From Melittangium boletus DSM 14713 (GTDB lineage Bacteria; Myxococcota; Myxococcia; Myxococcales; Myxococcaceae), in contig NZ_CP022163.1 in assembly GCF_002305855.1 (NCBI RefSeq), forward strand, positions 6,572,292-6,636,291: a stretch of 64,000 nt of DNA, written 5' to 3'. Both the position numbers and the translations under genes were made by a program. The notes under the pieces are model-generated. The model searched no databases, was not told where the DNA came from, and saw nothing but the letters and a program-made list of their open reading frames with translations. Positions 57,513 to 64,000 of this stretch are shown here, in pieces; the first letter of the stretch is position 1; each line of letters opens with the position of its first letter.

Positions 57513-58199
57513 ATGCGCAAGTGGCTGTGGGTGGTGGTGACCGCCGGTGTGCTGGCGGGATGCAAGAAGGAGGAGCCCGCCATGCCGGCCGGACCGGAGC
57601 GGGTGACGGCGGACGAGGGGGCCCCCCCCGAGGCCGCGACGGCCGAATCCTTCGATGACACCGCGCCCTATGTCCTCACCCAGGCGAAGCTGGATGCCTA
57701 CGTGGGCTACCAGCGCGCGGTGCAGGCCTCCTATGCCGCCATGGCGAAGGAGCTCCAGGCCGCGCGGGCCCGGCTCCAGGGGACGGCGGGGCCGGAGAAC
57801 AAGGCGCCGGGGGTGGGCGAGTCCATGAAGGCCATCGAGAGCAAGGCGGAGCTGGAGATCCAGGCGCGCCGGGCCGCTGGCCTGAACGAGGTGGACGTCA
57901 ACCGCATCGGGGTGCTCGTCACGGACGTCATCACCCAGCGGCACATGGCGGCCATGCTGGACCTGGCCGCGGAGCTGCGGAAGCTGCAGGAGATGCAGGC
58001 GAAGCTCAAGCCCGAGCAGGCCGCGGAGCTGGCGCCGCAGATCGACATCCTGCGCCAGCGGGTGCGGGAGACCGAGGAGCTCGTCTCCGTGCGCAAGACA
58101 CATGGTGATGCGAACGTGGACCTGGTCCTCACCCGCGAGAAGGACCTGATGACCAACTACCAGGACATGCTCCGCTCCTTCGGAGGCAAGGCCCAGTAG
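57513..58199 (+). CDS. Lipoprotein of unknown function, helical
   Basis: The 228-residue product from MRKWLWVVVTAGVLAGC has a clear lipobox (Cys17) and GGGAGG upstream. After a Pro/Ala/Glu-rich spacer (18-50), residues 55-220 are predicted all helix with coiled-coil character (KLQEMQAKLKPEQAAELAPQIDILRQRVRETEE). No known family was recognised. It is monocistronic, between sixA and the convergent flavoprotein gene, with a 231-base upstream region. It probably resides in the outer or inner membrane facing the periplasm. Confidence 0.85.
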   Translation: MRKWLWVVVTAGVLAGCKKEEPAMPAGPERVTADEGAPPEAATAESFDDTAPYVLTQAKLDAYVGYQRAVQASYAAMAKELQAARARLQGTAGPENKAPGVGESMKAIESKAELEIQARRAAGLNEVDVNRIGVLVTDVITQRHMAAMLDLAAELRKLQEMQAKLKPEQAAELAPQIDILRQRVRETEELVSVRKTHGDANVDLVLTREKDLMTNYQDMLRSFGGKAQ

Positions 58200-58229
58200 G
58201 AAGGGCCTCGCTCCGAGGGGCGGCGGGTT

Positions 58230-61200
58230 CTACACGCGGCGCAGGCCGGGCACCTTCTTGAGGAGCTGCGCCAGGTACAGGTCCGACATCTTCTCCAGGA
58301 CCGTGTTGCCGCGCAGACGCTGGTTCAGGTTCGCGAAGTCCACCTCGTCCAAGCGCTGATCCTGGTTGAAGCAGGAGAACACCCACGTCTCCTTGCCCGT
58401 CTTCGGATCCACGTGCCGCTGCAGGCACTGCGCGCAGATCTCCTTCATCATGCACTGCATGGGCGAGTTGATGGAGCCGATCGCCTCATGGTCGGGCTTG
58501 AGGTAGGGCTGCAGCACGTTGTGCCGGGCCTCCTGCACCGCCCGCATCATCCGGTCCGAGCCGATGGCGATGATGCGATCCACCTGGCTGAACGAGGCCA
58601 CGGGGGGCGCGCTCAGCTCTCCCTTGGCGTAGGCGAGCATCGCCTGCACCACGTTGCCGCGGAAGGCCGAGTCCTGGGGGCGCCGCGTCTCGATGAGGTC
58701 GCCCGCGTCCACCGACCACACCACCTGATCCGTGGCGGCCTCGATCTCCTCGTGCTTGAAGACGTCCGTGCGGTGACGGAAGCCGGCGAAGTAGACGACC
58801 TTGCAGCCGGCCGTCTTGAGCGAACGGGCGATGGAGAAGAGCACCGCGTTGCCGAGGCCACCGCCCACGAGCAGCACCGTCTCGTTGTGGGCGATCTCCG
58901 TGGGGGCGCCCGTGGGACCCATCAACGCCACGGGCTCGCCCGGCTTGAGTGCCGCGCACAACCGGGAGGAGGAGCCCATCTCCAGCACGATGGTGCCCAT
59001 GAGCCCCTTCTCCTTGTCCACCCACGCGCCCGTGAGCGCCAGGCCCTCCATGGTGAGGGGCACGCCATCCACCACGGGCGCCAGCCGCTCGAAGTTCTGC
59101 AGGCGGTAGAACTGGCCGGGCTCGAAGTGCTGCGCGGCGAAGGGCGCCTTCACCACCACCTCCACGATGGTGGGCGTGAGCCGGTTGACCGTCACCACGT
59201 GCGCGAGCAGCGCCTCGTCCAGTGTCGCGAAGTGCGCCGCCAGCTTCTCGTCCCGCCGCGCCTGGGCCAGCTCGTCCTGGAAGTCCAGCGCCGCCACTTC
59301 CTTCGCGTACAGGCGCGCCACCTCCGGGTAGCCATCCTTCGCGCTCGCCATGGCCTTCACCACGTTGCCCGCGTAGGTGGGGTGGTTGTCGCCGAAGTAC
59401 GAGATGAAGTGCCCGCCCTGGCGGTACGAGGTGAAGAAGCCCACCTTCGCCGCGATGTCCTCCACCGGCTCCACGTGCGAGAGCGTGAAGCCCTCGGGGC
59501 CCTCCGCCAGCTCGTAGCTCTTGAAGTACTCGCGGTTCTCGTCGAGCTCGAACGTGCCCGGGTATTCCTTCTCGTAGGTGACGTTGGGCGCCGTGCCGGC
59601 CGCCACGCACACGGTGCGCGCGGGCAGCTCGAAGAACTCGCCGCTGCCGCGCAGCTTGCCGTCCTTCGTCACCATGCGCTCGAAGCGGATGGCCTTCACC
59701 GCGCCCTTCTCGTCCGGCAGCGCCTCCACCGGGCTCATGCGCTCGATGAAGCGGATGCCTTCCTCCAGCGCCTTGGCCACTTCCTCGTGGTTGAGCCGGT
59801 AGGCGGGCGACTCGGTCAGTCCCCGGCGGTACACGAGGCTCACGCCCCCCCACGCGCGCACCAGCCGGATGAAGTCCGGGGCCCGGCCCTCGGCCTTGGC
59901 GGCCTCGCGCTCGCTGCGCACCGCCCGGCCATGCTCCAGGAAGGTGAGGTAGGTGGACTTCTCCTCGGCGTCCAGGCGCGCCAGCACGGCCTCCTCGCCC
60001 AGCTCCGCCACCAGCTTGTCGTGCCGGTCCAGCGTCTTCTCCACCTGCACCGGGTAGTACGCCATCAGCTCCGTGGCGGTGTCGATGCCCGTCAGGCCGC
60101 CGCCGATGACGATGGCCGGCAGGCGCACCTGGAGGTTGGTGAGCGAGTCGCGCTTGAAGGCGCCCGTGAGCTGCAGCGCCATGAGGAAGTCGCTCGCCTT
60201 GCGGATGCCCCGGATGAGGTTGTTCTTCATCCCGATGATGGTGGGCTTGCCCGCGCCCGCCGCGATCGCGATGTGGTCGAAGCCCATCCTCCACGCGTCG
60301 TCGATGGTGAGCGTGCCACCGAAGCGCACGCCGCCGTAGATGCGCAGGTTCTCCCGCCGCTCGAGCGTCAGGTGGAGCAGGGTGAGGAAGTTCTTGTCCC
60401 AGCGCACGGTGATGCCGTACTCGGACACGCCGCCGAAGCCCTCTTGAATGCGCTCGTCCAGCTCGCGGGTGAGCGCGCTCCAGTCGTGGATGGGCGTGAG
60501 CGCCTTGCCGTGGCGGCCCACGAGCTCGTCCGGGAAGGGCTCGATCTTCAGGCCATCGATGCCCACCACGCCGAAGCCCTCGTTGAGCAGGTAGTGCGAG
60601 AGCGTGTAGCCCGCCGGGCCCATGCCCACCACGAGCATGTTGCGGCCCACGTACGGCAGCGCGTACGGGCGGCGCACGTTGAGCGGGTTCCAGCGCGTGA
60701 GCAGGCCGTAGATTTCAAAGCCCCAGGGCAGGCCGAGCACGTCCGTCAGCGCCGCCGTCTCCACCATGGGGATGTTGACCGGCTCCTGCTTCTGGAAGAT
60801 GCAGGCCTTCATGCAGTCGTTGCAGATGCGGTGGCCGGTGCCCGGGCACATGGGGTTGTCCACCATCACCATGGCCAGCGACGCGAGCGGATTGCCCTCG
60901 CGCTTGAGGACGTGCGCTTCCGAGATGCGCTCGTCCAGCGGGCAGCCGGTGAGCGGAATGCCCAGCGGGTTCTTCTTGAAGGTGTGACCCTCGGCCACGG
61001 GATCCTTCGCGGTGAAGCCCGTGGAGCACGAGTCCTTCTGCCGCTCGTGGCAGATGACGCAGTAGTCCACCTCGCCCATCACCTCGCGCTGGGTGCCGCG
61101 CGGATCCGTCAGCTTGAAGCCATCGCGGTAGCGCAGGTGGTGCTCGGAGCCCTGCGTGGCCTCGGGCATGTTCGCGTCCGGGCGCTCGAGCGCCACGAGC

Positions 61201-62018
61201 TGGTCGAACACCAGCGGCTTGGGCACCCGGTGCGTGGGCCACTTGTGGAACAGCTCCTTCATCTCCGGGTGCAGCGCGCGCGCGTACGTCCAGCGGTCCG
61301 CGAGCGACAGCAGGTTGCGCACCGACACCAGCTCCGCCGCGTCGTCGCCTTGCGTCACCAGGCTGGAGCCGAAGGCGTCCTTGCCCTCGGGCGAGGACAG
61401 GAGCGCGGCGCGCACGCCCGTCCACTTGACGCGCAGGGTCTCGGACTGCTCGGGGGTGAGCGGCGCCAGGTTGCCGGTGGTGCCGGAGAAGAGCCGCTCC
61501 AGGTCCATCAACGTGAGGAGTGACTCGGCCAGGGCCCGCTCCACGTCGTCGCTGGCGAGCGCTTCCGGGAAGGCGAGCGACAGCATCAGCCGCATCCGCG
61601 CGTCCAGCGAGGGGTACTCCGCCAGGGTGGGGCGATCCTGCGCGCCCTTCTTGAAGACGCGGCGGGTGATGAACTCGCGCTTGAAGTCGAAGAGCGGCAG
61701 CTCGCTCTTGAGCGCTCGGGCGAGCCGGTCCGAGTCGGCTTCCAGGCCGAAGAGCCGCGCGATGAAGGTCGACACGTGGCGCGCCACGCGGATGAGCAGC
61801 TCGGACTCGGCGGCGCCCTTGAGGCTCTGGCCGCCGGACTTCCGGTAGGCATCGAAGAGCTGGAAGAGGTCGGGCTCGTCCGCGGCGAGCTGGGTGTCGA
61901 AGTGTTCGGACAGCCGGCGCAGTCCGCGAGGGCGGTACAAATCCTCGAAGCCGAAGCCAGGGAGACCGAGGGTCAGCGTGGGGCCGTCGTTGGAAGGAAG
62001 GGCGTTCAAGGAGCGCAT
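58230..62018 (-). CDS. Single-chain Nfn-like oxidoreductase: GltD-like domain fused to PyrK/FNR-like domain
   Basis: The 1262-residue cytoplasmic flavoprotein begins MRSLNALPSNDGPTLTLG. Residues 1-310 form a domain I do not recognise. A Cys-rich stretch at about 318-400 (YCVICHERQKDSC, TGCPLDE, CPGTGHRICNDCMKACIF) can hold [4Fe-4S] clusters as in GltD/NfnB. FAD- and NAD-binding Rossmann folds follow (VVGMGPAGYTLSHYL near 461, VIGGGLTGIDTATEL near 636). From about 935 a ferredoxin-reductase-like domain as in PyrK/NfnA appears (FEPGQFYRLQNF, LLVGGGLGNAV near 1049), ending with C-terminal cysteines MQCMMKEICAQC and FSCFNQ that can hold [2Fe-2S]. It resembles electron-bifurcating NfnAB in one chain; the reaction is inferred. 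Confidence 0.85.
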   Translation of the reverse strand: MRSLNALPSNDGPTLTLGLPGFGFEDLYRPRGLRRLSEHFDTQLAADEPDLFQLFDAYRKSGGQSLKGAAESELLIRVARHVSTFIARLFGLEADSDRLARALKSELPLFDFKREFITRRVFKKGAQDRPTLAEYPSLDARMRLMLSLAFPEALASDDVERALAESLLTLMDLERLFSGTTGNLAPLTPEQSETLRVKWTGVRAALLSSPEGKDAFGSSLVTQGDDAAELVSVRNLLSLADRWTYARALHPEMKELFHKWPTHRVPKPLVFDQLVALERPDANMPEATQGSEHHLRYRDGFKLTDPRGTQREVMGEVDYCVICHERQKDSCSTGFTAKDPVAEGHTFKKNPLGIPLTGCPLDERISEAHVLKREGNPLASLAMVMVDNPMCPGTGHRICNDCMKACIFQKQEPVNIPMVETAALTDVLGLPWGFEIYGLLTRWNPLNVRRPYALPYVGRNMLVVGMGPAGYTLSHYLLNEGFGVVGIDGLKIEPFPDELVGRHGKALTPIHDWSALTRELDERIQEGFGGVSEYGITVRWDKNFLTLLHLTLERRENLRIYGGVRFGGTLTIDDAWRMGFDHIAIAAGAGKPTIIGMKNNLIRGIRKASDFLMALQLTGAFKRDSLTNLQVRLPAIVIGGGLTGIDTATELMAYYPVQVEKTLDRHDKLVAELGEEAVLARLDAEEKSTYLTFLEHGRAVRSEREAAKAEGRAPDFIRLVRAWGGVSLVYRRGLTESPAYRLNHEEVAKALEEGIRFIERMSPVEALPDEKGAVKAIRFERMVTKDGKLRGSGEFFELPARTVCVAAGTAPNVTYEKEYPGTFELDENREYFKSYELAEGPEGFTLSHVEPVEDIAAKVGFFTSYRQGGHFISYFGDNHPTYAGNVVKAMASAKDGYPEVARLYAKEVAALDFQDELAQARRDEKLAAHFATLDEALLAHVVTVNRLTPTIVEVVVKAPFAAQHFEPGQFYRLQNFERLAPVVDGVPLTMEGLALTGAWVDKEKGLMGTIVLEMGSSSRLCAALKPGEPVALMGPTGAPTEIAHNETVLLVGGGLGNAVLFSIARSLKTAGCKVVYFAGFRHRTDVFKHEEIEAATDQVVWSVDAGDLIETRRPQDSAFRGNVVQAMLAYAKGELSAPPVASFSQVDRIIAIGSDRMMRAVQEARHNVLQPYLKPDHEAIGSINSPMQCMMKEICAQCLQRHVDPKTGKETWVFSCFNQDQRLDEVDFANLNQRLRGNTVLEKMSDLYLAQLLKKVPGLRRV

Positions 62019-62159
62019 GTCTCTGGGGCCTTTGTGAAGGCAACCGGGAAAAAACGACTGTCTCAGGCGCCCTATTTCGCGACTTGCCGACTGGAAAGCA
62101 AGCGGACTTGAGCGACCCGACCCGGGGGGTTCAACTCCTCCTGGGATATAAGGCGCGCC

Positions 62160-63566
62160 ATGGACGTGACGCAGACTCTCGCCGAGCCCCGGCCCACGGA
62201 ACCGGAGGGATGGGGCCTGCCCGTCTTCTGTCTGGCCGCCGCCACGGTGCTCGCCCTGACCCTCCAGCTCACCAATGGCACGCTCCGGGATGACTCCTTA
62301 CGGGGGCTCACCTGGGCGCTGGGGTTGGGGCTCGTGGGCGTGTTCGCTCCCCGCTTCCTCCGGCCCTGGGCCTGGGGCGAGCCCTTGCTCGCGCTCCTGC
62401 TCGGCATTGCCCTGGTGCTGCAGTTGCGCGCGCTCTTCCTGGACCACCCCACGGTCTACCTGCGGCTGAGTGGCGCCTGGCCCTACGCACAGTTCTACGA
62501 GCGCCTGGCCGTCGCGGCGCTCGTCTCGGGGGCGCTGCTGGCGGGCTCGGAGCGGTTCCGGCGTGTGGGTGTTCCCGTGCTCCTGGGGTTGTATCTGCTG
62601 CTCGGTGTGTGGATTCTCCAGCGCTCCACCTCGCCGAACATCGATGTCTTCGTCTTCCAGGTCCAGGGCTCGGACATGCTCCTGCGGGGAGGCAATCCGT
62701 ACGCGATGACCTTCCCCAACATCTACGGTCACTCGCTCTGGTACGGCGAGGGACTGGTGAAGAACGGCCGCCTCCTGTTCGGCTTTCCGTATCCTCCGTT
62801 GAGCCTGCTCTTCTCCACCCTCTCCCGCGCGGTGATGGGAGATCCCCGCTACGCGCAGCTGGTGGCGATGACCCTCGCGGCGGGCTTCATGGCCTGGACG
62901 CGGGGCGGGCGGCTGGGGGCCGGGGCCGCCGCGCTCTACCTGCTCACGCCGCGCGGCTTCTTCGTGCTGGATCAATCCTGGACGGAGCCGTTCCTCGTGG
63001 CGCTGCTGTCGGCGAGCGTCTTCTGCGCCTGCCGGTTCCCCCGCGCGCTGCCCTACGTCTTTGGCTTGATGCTCGCGGTCAAGCAGTACACCGTCTTCCT
63101 CGTGCCGCTGGCCTTCCTCCTGCTCCCCGAGCCGAGGCGTCAGGCCTGGGGCTTCCTCTGGCGCGCCGGTGTCACCGCCCTGGGGGTGAGCCTGCCGCTC
63201 GTCCTGGTGGACGTGAAGGCCTTCCTCCACAGCGTGCTCATGCTCCATGTGCACCAGCCCTTCCGCATGGATGCCTTGAGCTACCTGTCGGCCTGGGCGG
63301 CCGCGGGACATCCACCGCCGCCCATCTGGATTCCCTTCGCCGCCGTGAGCGTCGTGCTGGGCCTGTGCCTGTGGCGCGCGCCCCGGACTCCGTCGGGCTT
63401 CGCCGCCGCCACCGCGATGACCTACATCACCTTCTTCGCCTTCAACAAACAGGCCTTCTGCAACTACTACTACTTCGTGGTGGGGGCGCTGTGCGTGGCG
63501 GTGGCCGTGGCGCGGCTGCCCCCGGCGCGTGGACATCCACCGGGAGCCGTCACGGCTCCCTCATGA
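62160..63566 (+). CDS. Polytopic membrane glycosyltransferase (GT87/GT39-like)
   Basis: The 468-residue protein has about 11 hydrophobic segments. SPNIDVFVFQVQGSDMLLRGGNPYAM (near 165) with its Asp in the first long external loop, and FPYPPLSLLFSTL (near 205), resemble GT87/DUF2029 polyprenyl-phosphate-mannose-type transferases. ILQR and MLAVKQYTVFLVPLAFL are in the same family style. It likely elongates a surface glycan or glycolipid. The stop overlaps the end of the convergent unknown gene by six bases, and a hairpin (63542-63560) lies in the last codons. Confidence 0.8.
   Translation: MDVTQTLAEPRPTEPEGWGLPVFCLAAATVLALTLQLTNGTLRDDSLRGLTWALGLGLVGVFAPRFLRPWAWGEPLLALLLGIALVLQLRALFLDHPTVYLRLSGAWPYAQFYERLAVAALVSGALLAGSERFRRVGVPVLLGLYLLLGVWILQRSTSPNIDVFVFQVQGSDMLLRGGNPYAMTFPNIYGHSLWYGEGLVKNGRLLFGFPYPPLSLLFSTLSRAVMGDPRYAQLVAMTLAAGFMAWTRGGRLGAGAAALYLLTPRGFFVLDQSWTEPFLVALLSASVFCACRFPRALPYVFGLMLAVKQYTVFLVPLAFLLLPEPRRQAWGFLWRAGVTALGVSLPLVLVDVKAFLHSVLMLHVHQPFRMDALSYLSAWAAAGHPPPPIWIPFAAVSVVLGLCLWRAPRTPSGFAAATAMTYITFFAFNKQAFCNYYYFVVGALCVAVAVARLPPARGHPPGAVTAPS
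63542..63560. terminator. Hairpin at the end of the GT87-like gene
   Basis: GGGAGCC-GTCAC-GGCTCCC is a perfect seven-base stem (nine with inner pairs), inside the last codons, next to both convergent stop codons. No T tract on the plus strand (TCATGACGGCTTCTT). Confidence 0.4.
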
Positions 63567-64000
63567 CGGCTTCTTCCGGGCCTTGCGCGGCGGGGGACGG
63601 GACGGCGTCTCGGCCGGGGCCGGGGGTGCTGGAGCTGGAGTCGACCCCGCGGCGCGCAGGGACTCCACCTCGGCGCGCAGGCGGATGACCTCGGCGGAGA
63701 GCTGCGCGTACGAGTCGCGCACGTGGCCGTTGAAGGTCCGCTGGCGGCCCAGGGTCTCGTTGATGAACACCTGGCACGTCTGGCGGAAGGCCCACTTGGC
63801 CACCAGCACGAGCTGGCCCGCGCCACCCCGGTGGGTGTGCAAGGGCAGGGGGCGGGTGGCGTCCGCGTGCTCCTCCAGGGCCTGGAGGTTGAAGGCCAGG
63901 GGATCCACCCGGGGCTCCACGCCCGACTCCGGCACGTCCACCGGCTCCGACGAGGAAAGACCTCGCGTGCGCAGCCGCTCCTCGAGGCGCGCGAGCAGCT
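63561..64000 (-). CDS. Unknown protein, C-terminal 146 residues (5' end beyond window)
   Basis: The gene runs off the right edge. The visible part begins LLARLEERLRTRGL and contains PLAFNLQALEEHADATRPLPLHTHRGG, a motif-like segment, then VFINETLGRQRTFNGHVRDSYAQLSAEVIRLRAEVESL with coiled-coil character, and a Pro/Ala/Lys tail. Similar sequences occur, as I recall, at the C-terminus of unannotated proteins beside myxobacterial glycosyltransferase and methyltransferase genes. No function can be given. It converges with the GT87-like gene. Confidence 0.75.
   Translation of the reverse strand, partial: LLARLEERLRTRGLSSSEPVDVPESGVEPRVDPLAFNLQALEEHADATRPLPLHTHRGGAGQLVLVAKWAFRQTCQVFINETLGRQRTFNGHVRDSYAQLSAEVIRLRAEVESLRAAGSTPAPAPPAPAETPSRPPPRKARKKPS

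Noticed and set aside
58413..61523. A 1036-codon plus-strand open frame inside the Nfn-like gene
   Set aside because: The translation is repetitive His/Arg/Leu/Ala without domain features; the minus strand encodes a full flavoprotein.

Overview
The window is one contiguous piece of a high-GC chromosome with strong G/C preference at third codon positions. The gene content points to a myxobacterium of the Myxococcales/Cystobacterineae type (Archangium, Cystobacter, Stigmatella or Myxococcus relatives). Indicators are a DUF1552/DUF1592 pair, a giant Ser/Thr kinase-ATPase-histidine kinase protein, many Cys-rich lipoproteins, many c-di-GMP-type and two-component proteins, and a secreted serine protease with a lectin tail. 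No rRNA, CRISPR array, replication origin or complete prophage was seen. Genus assignment is inference.

Layout. 1-4.4 kb: exported DUF1552 and DUF1592 proteins and a beta-carbonic anhydrase, all on the minus strand. 4.5-15.2 kb: an accessory region (Ppx/GppA phosphatase, lipoprotein, giant kinase, S1 protease-lectin, GNAT acetyltransferase) delimited by three same-direction copies of the 3' end of tRNA-Asp. The intact tRNA-Asp/tRNA-Val pair lies at 15.12-15.29 kb. 15.5-20.2 kb: hemE and the fadIJ beta-oxidation operon, with a probable operator. 20.3-26 kb: an S15-like hydrolase and a sugar/lipid cluster (PIG-V-like transferase, methyltransferase, YdjC-type deacetylase, GT2). 25.9-30 kb: a diguanylate cyclase and a histidine kinase/NtrC-type regulator pair. 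30-39.6 kb: housekeeping and stress genes (rarA, nadK, ElyC-like, 5'-nucleotidase-like lipoprotein, an MBL/coaD/tetR operon, mini-catalase, apt, D-2-hydroxyacid dehydrogenase). 39.7-47.7 kb: SWIM-SNF2 helicase, recN behind a LexA-like box, PP2C phosphatase, M23 peptidase and a degenerate GGDEF protein. 47.7-56.4 kb: rlmM, then the translation/export block secA, rpsB, tsf, pyrH, frr plus a degenerate REC-GGDEF protein. 56.4-64 kb: cyaY, sixA, a lipoprotein, a 1262-residue Nfn-like flavoprotein fusion, a membrane glycosyltransferase and the C-terminal part of an unknown protein.

How the genes work together. The rpsB-tsf-pyrH-frr order is the conserved translation cluster; a hairpin plus T tract lies between rpsB and tsf. 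fadI and fadJ overlap by one base and make the two-subunit beta-oxidation enzyme. Histidine kinase and sigma-54 activator genes overlap by four bases and are a matched pair. tetR, coaD and the metallo-hydrolase are coupled by four-base overlaps behind a perfect palindrome that is probably the TetR operator.

The most notable points are the triplicated tRNA-Asp 3' end around foreign-looking cargo, the single-chain GltD-like plus PyrK-like oxidoreductase, a probable one-base frameshift in rlmM, a likely CTG start for the histidine kinase, the LexA-like site before recN, and the long charged tail on ribosomal protein S2.
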